Assembly: GCA_018195615.1 (NCBI GenBank)
Contig: JAGTPG010000001.1
Span: 1,612,001 to 1,676,000, forward strand
Source of the DNA: Streptomyces tuirus
GTDB taxonomy: Bacteria; Actinomycetota; Actinomycetes; Streptomycetales; Streptomycetaceae
DNA length: 64,000 bases
Direction of reading: 5' to 3'
Shown here: in pieces, positions 1 to 8,421 of the stretch
Position numbering within the stretch: the first letter of the stretch is position 1
Layout of the letters: each line of letters begins with the position of its first letter
Made by a program: the position numbers and the translations under genes
Notes under the pieces: model-generated
Databases searched by the model: none
What the model was told of the DNA's origin: nothing
Seen by the model: only the letters and a program-made list of their open reading frames with translations

Positions 1-433
1 TACGACACCGACTGGACGAACCGTTTCAGCGAGCGCCGGCGCACCTCGTTGAGGAGCAGCGCCAGCACGATCGGGACGGGGAAGCAGAACAGCAGCGTGA
101 GCCCGCCGATCCACAGGGTGTTCCGGAACACCTGCCAGAACGTGGGGTCGTTGAGGAACATCTGCACGTAGCGCAGCCCCACCCACTCCTCGCCGAAGAT
201 CGATCCCCCGGCTCGAAGCGGCGGAAGGCGATCACGTTGCCGATCATCGGCAGATAGCGGAAGACCAGGAAGAACAGCAGCGGCAGGATCGCCAGCGAGT
301 ACAACTGCCAGTCGCGGCGCAGCGCCCGCCGCCAGCCGGTCCCGGCGGGAGCACGCTTGCGGCGGCGGGGGGCGGCTCTGGCCGGCGGCGGATCCTGGGT
401 GCCCGGCGGGGCCGACGTGGTGGACGTGCTCAT
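1..433 (-). CDS. LplB-type sugar ABC transporter permease, N-terminal part
   Basis: The gene runs off the left edge, so only about 145 N-terminal residues are visible. A basic Pro/Ala-rich cytoplasmic leader is followed by a first membrane segment (LYSLAILPLLFFLVF) and then the start of the binding-protein-dependent permease domain (VGLRYVQMF, FRNTLWIGG, LLFCFPVPIVLALLLNE), as in LplB/YtlA-type carbohydrate permeases. I chose the ATG at 433 because GGGAGG lies 7 nt upstream; the in-frame ATG at 454 has no such site. The frame breaks near 205 in a G run and adding one G restores the family sequence (EPGGSIFGEEW). Next to a divergent CE7 esterase, it probably belongs to a plant-polysaccharide oligosaccharide importer; the substrate itself cannot be read from the sequence. 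Confidence 0.8.
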
Positions 434-466
434 GCTCGGGCCTCCCGTGGGCATGGGACGCGGAAC

Positions 467-492
467 CGAAACTTTCGAGCGCTTACCGGTAA
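467..492. promoter_or_regulatory. Palindromic operator candidates between permease and esterase
   Basis: The divergent gap holds the 11-bp dyad CGAAACTTTCG (467-477), followed by the perfect palindrome TTACCGGTAA (483-492). A LacI-like half site, TGGAAAGCGCT, lies at 515-525. CGAA-N-TTCG dyads are described for BxlR-type xylan regulators of Streptomyces; assigning this site to such a regulator is inference from the neighbouring acetylxylan esterase. Confidence 0.4.
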
Positions 493-663
493 CTTCGCGG
501 CAACCTAAGGCCAGTGGAAAGCGCTGTCAATGGGTGCTGCGGCGGTCAGCGGGGCGCCTGTGCCGCGTTGGAATCGCGTCGGAGGTGGGTAGGCCCCAGG
601 GATCTGCCGCCCGTCGTCCGTCGCAAGTTTCTGGATGACCACCGACTCCTGCGAGGTGCCGTC

Positions 664-1649
664 GTGCCCGTGTTCGACCTGCCGCTGACCCAACTGGAGC
701 GCCATCGCCCGGACATCGAGGAGCCCGCCGACTTCGACGCGTTCTGGCTGAGCACCCTGAAGGAGGCCGGCCAGTCCGACCCACTGGTGTCGGTGCGGCC
801 GGTGGAGACGGGCCTGAAGCTGACGCGGACCTGGGACGTGACCTTCCGGGGCTTCGCGGGCGACCCGGTACGAGCCTGGTTCAGCAGGCCCGCGGGGGCC
901 GACGAACTCCTGCCCGCCGTCGTCGAGTTCGCCGGCTACGGACGCGGCCGGGGCCTCCCCCACGAACGCCTCACCTGGGTCAACGCCGGGTATGCGCATC
1001 TGCTCATGGACAACCGCGGCCAGGGCGACCAGTACGGGTGCGGTGGCGACACCCCGACCCGCACGCCGGTGCTCCCGGCGGGCCCGGGCCTGCCGTGCGT
1101 GGGCTGCTCGCCCCGGGGACTACCACTACCGGCGTCTGATCACCGATGCGGTTCGGGCGGTTTCGGCGGTGCGGGGACTGCCCGGTGCGGACCCCGGGCG
1201 GACCGTCGCTGTCGGCAACAGCCAGGGGGCGGGGTGGCCTTGGCCGTGGCCGGTCTCGTCCCCGACCTGGCGGCGCTGCTCGTCACGGCGCCGTTGCTGT
1301 GCGGGATCCGGCGGGCGCTGGACCTCACGGACGCGGGGCCGTACGGGGAGATCGCCGCGTATCTGTCCGTCCATCGGGGGCTGAGCGGGACGCCTGTCGC
1401 ACGCTGTCCTACGTCGAGGGTGTGTCCTTCGCTCGTCGTGCGCAGGCGCCGGCTCATTTCGGTGTGGGGTTGCGGGATGTGGTCTGTCCCCCGAGTGGGG
1501 CGTACGCGGCGTTCAACCGTTACGGGGAGTTGGCCGGTGTGGACGTGGGCAAGGAGATCCACGCGTATCCGTTCAACGGGCATGAGGGTGGGGACGCGGT
1601 GCATGTTCGTCGTCAACTGGACTGGCTGGCGGGGATACTCGCGCCGTAG
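664..1649 (+). CDS. Acetylxylan esterase / CE7 family esterase (split by frameshifts)
   Basis: Cytoplasmic esterase removing acetyl groups from xylo-oligosaccharides, recognised by the three CE7 signatures: RGQGDQ (about residue 117), the nucleophile elbow GNSQGGG, and NGHEGG carrying the catalytic His near the C-terminus. The N-terminus MPVFDLPLTQLERHRP is the family's usual start. The coding frame moves four times, near 1055, 1120, 1220 and 1385, each time in the direction of one missing base and each beside a G/C run. Adding four bases gives 329 residues, the normal family length, so I read it as one intact gene. No signal peptide is seen. It is followed 68 bp later by a LysR gene on the same strand. 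Confidence 0.85.
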
Positions 1650-1717
1650 GAGTGCGGGTGTGACGACGGGTGCGGACCGTGCCCCTTCAGGGGCGTTGTT
1701 GCTAGCCTCGTCGTGAC

Positions 1718-2632
1718 GTGAGGTATCCCAGCATCCAGCAGTTGCAGCTGTTCCTGCTCCTCGCCGAGGAACTGCACTTCGGGCGGGCGGCGCGGCGTGC
1801 GTTCATGGCGCAGCCGACGTTCTCCCGGCACATCACCGCGCTGGAGGAGCGGCTGGGTGTCACCCTGGTGGACCGCACGACGCGCAGGGTCGCGCTGAGC
1901 GCGGCGGGTGAGGCGCTCGTGGGACGGGCCCGGACCGTGGTGGAGGCGGCCGACGAACTGCGCCGCGAGGCCGAGGCGCAGGCCAACACCGCCGCGGGCC
2001 GGATCGTGATCGGCTCTCTGGAGGCGATCACCTCGATGGACCCGATCCCGGCAGTTCTGGACGAACTGCGGGGGAAGTGGCCGCAGTTGGAAGTCGACGT
2101 GATGCGCATGGGCTTCGACGCCGGCCCGGCGATCCTGCGGGGCGACGTCGACGCGGCGTTCCTGTTCCTGCCCGTGCCCGACGGCGTCCAGACCCTGGCG
2201 CTGGCCGGCGGTCCGCGGTGCGCGGCGATGGCCGACGACCACCCCCTCGCCGCCCGGGACGCACTGACGCTCGCGGACCTCGCCGACCAGCCCCGCATCG
2301 GCTGGTCGGAACAGGTTCCGAGGGCGTTCCGGGACTTCTGGTCCGCGGACCCGGGGCCGGACGGCAGACCGGTCCGGTACACCCATCACGCCATCGTCGA
2401 CTACGAGAGCGCCCTGCCGCTGATCGCCATGGGGCGGGGGATCCAGCTGCCGCCCGGCACGACCCGGTGGCTCTATCCGCGCCGCGGTGTGACGTACGTC
2501 GACGTCACCGATCTCGAACCCTGGACGGCCGTGCTGGGGTGGCTGCCGAGCCGCCGGGACGAACCGCTCGTCTCCGCCCTGCGGCAGGCGGCCGGACGTG
2601 TGCTGCGCGGGCTCTCCTACGAGGGGGACTGA
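1718..2632 (+). CDS. LysR family transcriptional regulator
   Basis: A 304-residue LysR-type regulator. The N-terminal winged HTH is clear (LQLFLLLAEELHFGRAAR, then QPTFSRHITALEERLG, residues about 5-65), followed by the usual helix linker and an effector-binding domain that starts near residue 90 (GRIVIGSLEAI). The GTG start gives the canonical spacing to the HTH. It shares a strand with the upstream esterase and is separated by a CebR-type box from the LPMO gene downstream. Its target and inducer are unknown; control of the adjacent esterase or permease is possible but not shown. Confidence 0.9.
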   Translation: MRYPSIQQLQLFLLLAEELHFGRAARRAFMAQPTFSRHITALEERLGVTLVDRTTRRVALSAAGEALVGRARTVVEAADELRREAEAQANTAAGRIVIGSLEAITSMDPIPAVLDELRGKWPQLEVDVMRMGFDAGPAILRGDVDAAFLFLPVPDGVQTLALAGGPRCAAMADDHPLAARDALTLADLADQPRIGWSEQVPRAFRDFWSADPGPDGRPVRYTHHAIVDYESALPLIAMGRGIQLPPGTTRWLYPRRGVTYVDVTDLEPWTAVLGWLPSRRDEPLVSALRQAAGRVLRGLSYEGD

Positions 2633-2700
2633 CCGCCCGCCCCCGCGCCGTGGCCGTTTACAACTGCGCCGCCCGGCGCTAACTTCCGCAGCAGGCGGGG

Positions 2701-2714
2701 TGGGAGCGCTCCCA
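2701..2714. promoter_or_regulatory. CebR-type operator
   Basis: Perfect 14-bp palindrome TGGGAGCGCTCCCA, identical to the CebR-binding consensus described for cellobiose-responsive control of cellulolysis in Streptomyces. It ends about 130 bp before the LPMO start. A half site CGCTCCCA follows at 2744-2751. Repression released by cello-oligosaccharides is the expected behaviour. Confidence 0.8.
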
Positions 2715-2844
2715 TAACGGTGGACCGGAACCCGCCCTCGAGTCGCTCCCACTCCGCGCATCCCCGCACACGCATCCGCAGGCCCGTATCCCAAGGAACG
2801 GATGATGCTGTCATGATCCTGACAAAGAGATCGGGGGACCCCCG

Positions 2845-3902
2845 ATGCCCGATCAGTACTCCCCAGCCGGGCCAGGGCCCTCTTCCTGGTCCTGCTGTCC
2901 CTCCTGATCACCGTCCCGGCCCTCGGCCTGGTCATGACGGCCGGAGGTGAGGCGGAGGCGCACGGCACGCCCATGAAGCCCGGCAGCCGCACGTTCCTGT
3001 GCTGGCAGGACGGTCTGACCGACACCGGTGAGATCAAGCCGGTCAACCCGGCGTGCAAGGCCGCGCAGCAGGTCAGCGGCACCACGCCGTTCTACAACTG
3101 GTTCTCGGTGCTCCGCTCGGACGGTGCCGGCCGCACCCGGGGTTTCGTGCCGGACGGCGAGCTGTGCAGCGGCGGCAACACCAACTTCACCGGGTTCAAC
3201 ACGCCCAGCAAGGACTGGCCGCTCACGCACCTGACCTCGGGGGCGACGGTCGACTTCTCGTACAACGCCTGGGCGGCGCACCCGGGTTGGTTCTACGTCT
3301 ACATCACGAAGGACGGCTTCGACCCGGCCAAGACCCTCACCTGGAACGACATGGAGGAGCAGCCGTTCCTCTCCGTCGACCACCCGCCGCTCAACGGTTC
3401 CCCGGGCACGGTCGAGGCCAACTACTCCTGGACCGGCAAGCTCCCCGAGGCCAAGTCGGGCCGCCACATCATCTACATGGTCTGGCAGCGCTCCGACAGC
3501 CAGGAGACCTTCTACTCCTGCTCCGACGTCGTCTTCGACGGCGGCAACGGCGAGGTGACCGGCATCAAGGAGCCGGGCAACCCGTCCGAGCCGGTGCCCG
3601 GCACGTGCACGGCCACCCGGAAGACGACCGGCACCTGGAACGGCGGCTACCAGTCCGAGGTGACCGTCACCAACAGCGGCACCGTCCCGATGCTCGGCTG
3701 GATGGTCGACTGGACGCTCCCGGCCGGTCAGAAGGTCGAGAGCCTGTGGAGCGGCAACGCGACGTACAACGGCCAGGCGGTGATGGTCCACAACGCCGGC
3801 TGGAACGGCTCCCTGGCCCCGGGCGGGAGCACGACGTTCGGCTACGTCGTCTCCGGCTCCGGGGGTGACAGCACGACGAGCCTGCCCTGCCGGGTGGGCT
3901 GA
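2845..3902 (+). CDS. Secreted lytic polysaccharide monooxygenase (AA10) with CBM2
   Basis: Copper enzyme that oxidatively cleaves cellulose or chitin outside the cell. A signal peptide (RARALFLVLLSLLITVPAL) ends at AEA, leaving His (codon 2961) as residue 1 of the mature protein, as the copper histidine brace requires. The second brace His is in AWAAHPGWF (codon 3279). The AA10 domain ends near 3580 and a CBM2 cellulose-binding module (TCTATRKTTGTWNGGYQ to LPCRV) fills the C-terminus after a short linker. No start codon exists in the main frame; the ATG at 2845 joins it if one base is restored near 2868, giving MPDQYSPARARALFL. The CBM2 and the CebR box upstream favour cellulose as substrate. 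Confidence 0.9.
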
Positions 3903-3918
3903 ACCGTCGTCCTGGGCG

Positions 3919-3952
3919 GGCCCGCCGGCCGGGGAGTCCCGGTCGGCGGGCC
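3919..3952. terminator. Bidirectional hairpin terminator
   Basis: A 15-bp G/C stem with one mismatch around the loop GAGT lies between the convergent LPMO and APH-family genes. There is no T run, as is usual in Streptomyces. Confidence 0.7.
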
Positions 3953-4005
3953 TGCGTGTGCAGGCGGCTCCGGCGGGCGCGGGTCGTGGTCCCGAGGGAC
4001 GTGAT

Positions 4006-4920
4006 CTATCCGGCCATCGCGATGAGGCGGTGGAGAGCCGCCTGGGCGGGTGGGCCCCAGGTGGCTTTGCCGCCCGGGCGGCCGTGGACGCCGGCATGGC
4101 CGATGAGCATGCACCCCACGGCGCGCATCAGTGCCCAGCCGCGGGCGCGGCGGCGGGTCGCGGGGTCCGTGGCCGGCTGGTAGGTGGCGTAGAAGCGGTC
4201 GGCGGCGCCGTCCGGGAGCAGCGTCCAGGCGGCGGCGAGGTCGCAGGCCGGGTCGCCCGCGCAGAGGTCACCGAAGTCGATCACACCGCAGAAGGTACCG
4301 TCCGCGGTGAGGATGTTCGCCGCGTGCAGGTCGCCGTGGAGCCATACGGCCGGGCCCGTCCACTCGGGCGCGGTCAGCGCGTCCTCCCAGACCGCGCGGA
4401 CGGCGTCCCGGTCCGGGATGAGGCCCGCCTCGGTGGCGGAGGCCAGGTGCACGGCGAATCCCTCCGCGCTGTCGGTCAGGGGGCCACCGCGGCCCCGGCC
4501 GACGGGAGCGTCGTCGGGAGCGGGGCGGTGGAGCGCCGTCAGGAATCTCGCCAGGGCGTCGGCCGACTCCTCGGCACGTGTGGCAGGAGCGCGGTCCGCG
4601 GGGGTGCCGGGCACCCACGTGGTGACGATCCAGGGCCGCGGGAAGCGCTCGGAGGGTTCGCCCAGGCGCTGCGGGACGGGAATCTCCAGAGGGAGATGCC
4701 GGGCGAGACCGGGCACCCAGGTGTGCTCCTTGCGGAGCAGTTCGTCCGCGGACGGGGTGGCCCAAGGAAGCCGTACGGCCAGGTCGTCACCGAGGCGCCA
4801 GAGCTGGTTGTCCCAGCCGCGCGCGCCGAGCCGCAGTGGCCGATCGGCCAGGTCGGGGTGTTGGTCCTGCAGCAGTTCCCGGATCAGTTCCGCCGTGATC
4901 TCGATCTCCGTGTGGATCAT
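4006..4920 (-). CDS. Aminoglycoside phosphotransferase family protein
   Basis: A 304-residue small-molecule kinase of the APH fold. The Brenner motif is intact (WLHGDLHAANIL) as is the metal-binding IDFGDLCAGDPACDLA stretch. The nucleotide-binding N-lobe includes WDNQLWRLGDDLAVRLP. I start it at the ATG at 4920 (MIHTEIEITAELI), where homologues usually begin, rather than at an in-frame start 93 bp upstream. It stands alone, convergent to the LPMO gene. True antibiotic resistance is not implied; most chromosomal members act on unknown alcohols or amino sugars. Confidence 0.8.
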   Translation of the reverse strand: MIHTEIEITAELIRELLQDQHPDLADRPLRLGARGWDNQLWRLGDDLAVRLPWATPSADELLRKEHTWVPGLARHLPLEIPVPQRLGEPSERFPRPWIVTTWVPGTPADRAPATRAEESADALARFLTALHRPAPDDAPVGRGRGGPLTDSAEGFAVHLASATEAGLIPDRDAVRAVWEDALTAPEWTGPAVWLHGDLHAANILTADGTFCGVIDFGDLCAGDPACDLAAAWTLLPDGAADRFYATYQPATDPATRRRARGWALMRAVGCMLIGHAGVHGRPGGKATWGPPAQAALHRLIAMAG

Positions 4921-4977
4921 GCGACGCCACGCCAGCCGGGTGGCGGCTCGTGCTGGTGGGCGTGCGTTCGGAAACGG

Positions 4978-5038
4978 TCGCATACCCGGACCCGGTGGAC
5001 CTGTACGTCTCATATGTCGCTGTTATGCAGGTATGCGA
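4978..5038. promoter_or_regulatory. Separated inverted repeat upstream of phosphatase gene
   Basis: TCGCATACC (4978-4986) and its exact complement GGTATGCGA (5030-5038) are 43 bp apart in the divergent gap between the APH gene and the SpoIIE-type phosphatase. It could be a two-site operator with looping or overlap the promoter; no matching regulator is recognised. Confidence 0.3.
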
Positions 5039-5148
5039 TTCTGTTGGGGAGAGTGCCCCGTCGCTCAGGTGCGGCGTGGACCTGCCGCGTCGTCGTCGTG
5101 TGAGTTCCGGAGGACTCCCCCTGCCGGTGGTCGCGGCATGGACGGGAG

Positions 5149-8100
5149 GTGGATGGGGAGATGCCCCGTTACGGCGATGCCCGGGCGGCCGTCCCCGGTC
5201 CGTCGCGTCCTCCCGCGCCGGAGGCCGCCGCGCGGGAGCGGGTCCTGGCGTTCGCCGGGGTGGTGCTGGCGGCGGTGTACGTGCGCAGCGAGGACGGTGC
5301 GGAGCTTCGGCTGGTGGAATCGGCCGGGCCGGCCGCGTCCGACGCGTACGGGTTGCCGGGTCGTGTGCCGGTCTCCCTGGGCACTCCGGTGGCGGCGGGT
5401 GAGGGCCCGACCGTGGCGGGCGGCCGTGACGGGCAGGGGAACGGAGCCTGCGGGGCCGCTGTGGCCGACGCGTACCGGAGGGGGCGGCCGGTGTGGCTCG
5501 GGGGTGTCGTGCTCGCCGGGCGCGCGGACGCCGGAGCCACCGGTTCCCCGCTCGGGGCGTTGCCACTGGGGGCGGCGGGCGGGTGGCTGGGGTGTCTGGT
5601 CGTGGTGGGCGAGGCCGGGGAGGGGTTCGGGGTCGAGCAGCGGGAGTTCCTGGAGCGGTACGACGACGCCGTGGCCGAGCGGTTGCGGGGCGAGGCCGAC
5701 CGGTCCGCCCCCTCTCCCCTGCTGGATTCCGCCCTGCGCGCGATGGGGGTCGGTTCCTTCGCCCTGACGCCCGGCACCGGGCTGCTCGAGACGGACGCGG
5801 CCCTGCTCGAACTCGTGGGCATCCCCGAGGGCGGCTTCGACGGCAAGACCGACACCCTGCTCTCGTACAGCGTGCCGGAGGACGTGCCCGCCCTGATGTC
5901 CGTCGTCGAGCCGTCCGCGCAGACCCCCGGGCGCCGGGAGCTGGAGTTCCGTATCCGCCGGCCCACCGGCGAACTGTGCTGGCTGCGCCTGAGCTGCCGC
6001 GTGCTGAAAGGGCCCGACGGCGCTCCGGAGCGGGTGCTGGGCGTGGTGACCGCGGCCCCCGTGCTGCGCCGGAGCGCCAGCGACGTCGCCCGGATCCAGT
6101 GGCTGACGGCCGCGCTCGACGACGCCATGACGGTCCGGGACGTCAGCCGTGTCGTGGTCGCCGCGCTGCGCGAGCCGCTGAGTGCCGACCGGGTGGCTCT
6201 GGCCGAGCTGGTGGAGGACCGGCTGGCGGTCACCGTGCTGGATCCGCCGGGTGCCGGTGCCTGGCCGGAGCTGTGGCGTGCCGAGTGGCGCTCGGAGTGG
6301 CCCGACGCGCCGGTCAGCGCCCTGCCCACGCTCCAGGCGGCGCTGCGGGACGGGCGGATGAGCCTGTGGCCCGCGGGTGCCCGGCTGGAACCCGGGCTCG
6401 CGGGGATCGGCCCCGGCGGGCTCGCGGTCCTGCCGCTGCCGTCGAAGCGCAGGATGACCGGGGTGTGCCTGGTCGGCTGGGACGCGCCGCACGAGTTCGC
6501 GCCCGAGGAGCGGGCCCTGCTGACGGCGACCGCGGGACTGGTGGGACAGGCCCTGAAGCGCGCGCACGCCTACGACGCCGAGCAGGAGCTCGCGACGATG
6601 CTCCAGCGCAGCCTGCTGCCGCGCCGCCTCCCCCGGCTGCCCGGGGGCACCGCCGTGGCCCGCTATCTGCCCGCCCGGCGCGGGCTCCAGGTGGGCGGCG
6701 ACTGGTACGACGTGATCGCCCTGTCGGAGGGGAAGGTCGCCCTGGTCATCGGTGATGTGCAGGGGCACAGCGCCGGGGCCGCGACGATCATGGGCCAGAT
6801 GCGCACCGCGGTCCGGGCCTACGCCGTGGAGGGCCATCCACCGGACGTGGTCGTCGGGCACGCCAACCGGCTGCTCGTCGGCATGGAGACCGACCTGTTC
6901 GCCACGTGCTGCTACGTCGAGCTGGACATGGAGGAGGGCAACGCGCTGTTCGTGCGGGCCGGGCATCTGTCCCCGCTGGTGCGGCACCCCGACGGCGGCA
7001 CGGAGGAGATCGCGGTCGAGGGTGGGCTTCCGCTGGGTGTCCTCGCGGACGCGGAGTTCCCGCTGACGGCGCTGGCGCTGGCCCCGGGCACGGTGCTCAC
7101 GCTGGTGACGGACGGGTTGGTCGAATCGGCGGATCTGCAGGTGGACGACGGGATGCGGCTGGTGCGCGAGGCACTCGCCGCGGCGGATCCCGCCGACCCG
7201 GGGCGGATGGCCGACGACCTGCTCGGCGAGGCCGGCCGCCGGGAGGACGACGTGGCGTTGCTGCTGCTGCGCTACGACGGGATGCGGGTCCGGCCGGTGC
7301 GGGCGGGCTGGGTGGTGTGGCGGCTGCCGGACGCGGTCATGCACGCCCGCCGGTTCAGCGCGCGCACGCTGCGCTCGTGGGACGTCGCGGCGGAGGCCGA
7401 CACCATCCTGCTCGTGGTGTCGGAGCTGGTCACCAACGCGCTGGTGCACACGCAGGGCGCGGTCCGCCTGGACCTGACCCTGGCCGCGGACCGGGTGCGG
7501 GTGACGGTGAGCGACTCCTCACCCCGGGCCCCGGCCAAGCCGGTGGTCGTGGACTGGGAGTCGACGGGCGGCCGTGGCCTCTTCCTCGTCGAGGCGATGT
7601 CGGCGGGCTGGGGCTCGGTCCCGGTCGGCGGCGGCAAGCAGGTCTGGAGCGAGGTCGTCGTGTCCCGTCCGGGAGCGGAAGAGGATCCGGCGGTGAATCC
7701 GGAGCCGGAGCCGGAGCCGGAAGCGGAGCCGTGGATCGATGCGGGAAGGGAGCGGGAGCGACGTCCGGGCAAGGAGCGGGGCTGGGGCCTCGGCCGCAAC
7801 CGTGACCGGGGCTGGGGCAGGGGCCGGAACCGGGGCAGGGGCCGGAACCAGGACCGGGACCGAGGCCGGGACCAGGATCCGGGCAGGGACCAGGACCAGG
7901 ACCAGGACCGGGGCAGGGACCAGGATCAGGGCCGGGGTCAGGACCAGGACCCGGGCAGGGACCAGGATCAGGGCCGGGGTCAGGACCAGGACCCGGGCAG
8001 GGACCAGGACCAGGACCAGGGCCGAGGCAGGGACCGGGATCAGGGTCGAGGCCAGGACCGGGCCCCGGGCGGGGACCAGGGCCGAGGCCAGGACCAGGAC

Positions 8101-8421
8101 CCGGGCAGGGACCAGGACCAGGGCCGGAACCGGAGCAGGGACCAAGGCCAGGACCCGGGCAGGGACGCAGGCCAGCGCCCAGGCCAGGGCGCCCGCTCGG
8201 GTCTGGGGTCGGGCGAGGGCCGGAACGGTGAACGTGACCCGGGCCGCGACCGGGATCCGACCGCGGAGCCGGCCGGTGACGAGGCGCGCGGCGAGGGCCG
8301 ATACCCGGGTCCCCGTCCGGACCGGGGGAGAGCCAGGAGCCGAACCGCAGGGGCCGGGTCTGGAGCCGGGTTCGGAACCGCGACCGGGCGGAGCAGGGAG
8401 GGTCGGGATGAGAGGCCGTAG
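5149..8421 (+). CDS. GAF/PAS/SpoIIE phosphatase with HATPase domain and disordered tail
   Basis: A 1090-residue RsbU-like PP2C protein phosphatase expected to control a partner-switching anti-sigma network. Order of domains: a GAF-like region (about 20-190), PAS (about 195-300), GAF (about 320-470), SpoIIE/PP2C phosphatase (about 485-705, with GGDWYDVI, GDVQGHSAGA and REDDVALLLL), and an RsbW-type HATPase (about 720-837, SELVTNALVHTQG and GGRGLFLVEAMSAGWG). The last 245 residues are an Arg/Asp/Gln/Gly polyampholyte with tandem 14-residue units, very unusual for this family. The GTG at 5149 and ATG at 5161 are both usable starts. The 3' end overlaps the next gene by 14 bp, so the phosphatase is co-translated with a sugar-binding lipoprotein. 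Confidence 0.88.
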   Translation: MDGEMPRYGDARAAVPGPSRPPAPEAAARERVLAFAGVVLAAVYVRSEDGAELRLVESAGPAASDAYGLPGRVPVSLGTPVAAGEGPTVAGGRDGQGNGACGAAVADAYRRGRPVWLGGVVLAGRADAGATGSPLGALPLGAAGGWLGCLVVVGEAGEGFGVEQREFLERYDDAVAERLRGEADRSAPSPLLDSALRAMGVGSFALTPGTGLLETDAALLELVGIPEGGFDGKTDTLLSYSVPEDVPALMSVVEPSAQTPGRRELEFRIRRPTGELCWLRLSCRVLKGPDGAPERVLGVVTAAPVLRRSASDVARIQWLTAALDDAMTVRDVSRVVVAALREPLSADRVALAELVEDRLAVTVLDPPGAGAWPELWRAEWRSEWPDAPVSALPTLQAALRDGRMSLWPAGARLEPGLAGIGPGGLAVLPLPSKRRMTGVCLVGWDAPHEFAPEERALLTATAGLVGQALKRAHAYDAEQELATMLQRSLLPRRLPRLPGGTAVARYLPARRGLQVGGDWYDVIALSEGKVALVIGDVQGHSAGAATIMGQMRTAVRAYAVEGHPPDVVVGHANRLLVGMETDLFATCCYVELDMEEGNALFVRAGHLSPLVRHPDGGTEEIAVEGGLPLGVLADAEFPLTALALAPGTVLTLVTDGLVESADLQVDDGMRLVREALAAADPADPGRMADDLLGEAGRREDDVALLLLRYDGMRVRPVRAGWVVWRLPDAVMHARRFSARTLRSWDVAAEADTILLVVSELVTNALVHTQGAVRLDLTLAADRVRVTVSDSSPRAPAKPVVVDWESTGGRGLFLVEAMSAGWGSVPVGGGKQVWSEVVVSRPGAEEDPAVNPEPEPEPEAEPWIDAGRERERRPGKERGWGLGRNRDRGWGRGRNRGRGRNQDRDRGRDQDPGRDQDQDQDRGRDQDQGRGQDQDPGRDQDQGRGQDQDPGRDQDQDQGRGRDRDQGRGQDRAPGGDQGRGQDQDPGRDQDQGRNRSRDQGQDPGRDAGQRPGQGARSGLGSGEGRNGERDPGRDRDPTAEPAGDEARGEGRYPGPRPDRGRARSRTAGAGSGAGFGTATGRSREGRDERP
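7776..8190 (+). repeat. In-frame low-complexity repeat coding an RDQG tail
   Basis: A CAGGAC/GGGCAG-based repeat inside the phosphatase gene. Two perfect 42-bp copies (7911-7952 and 7953-7994) encode the 14-residue unit GRDQDQGRGQDQDP; degenerate copies flank them. Unit length is a multiple of three, so the frame is kept. Confidence 0.85.

Noticed and set aside
664..1649. Acetylxylan esterase as a decayed pseudogene
   Set aside because: All four shifts are single missing bases by G/C runs, all CE7 motifs survive, and the corrected length is normal.
2934..3902. LPMO starting at the ATG at 2934 without signal peptide
   Set aside because: That start would leave no export signal and no free N-terminal His; the hydrophobic signal sequence is plainly encoded just upstream in the same frame.
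4006..4920. Aminoglycoside resistance gene
   Set aside because: The APH fold is clear but nothing links it to a known resistance subclass, and most chromosomal members are not resistance enzymes.
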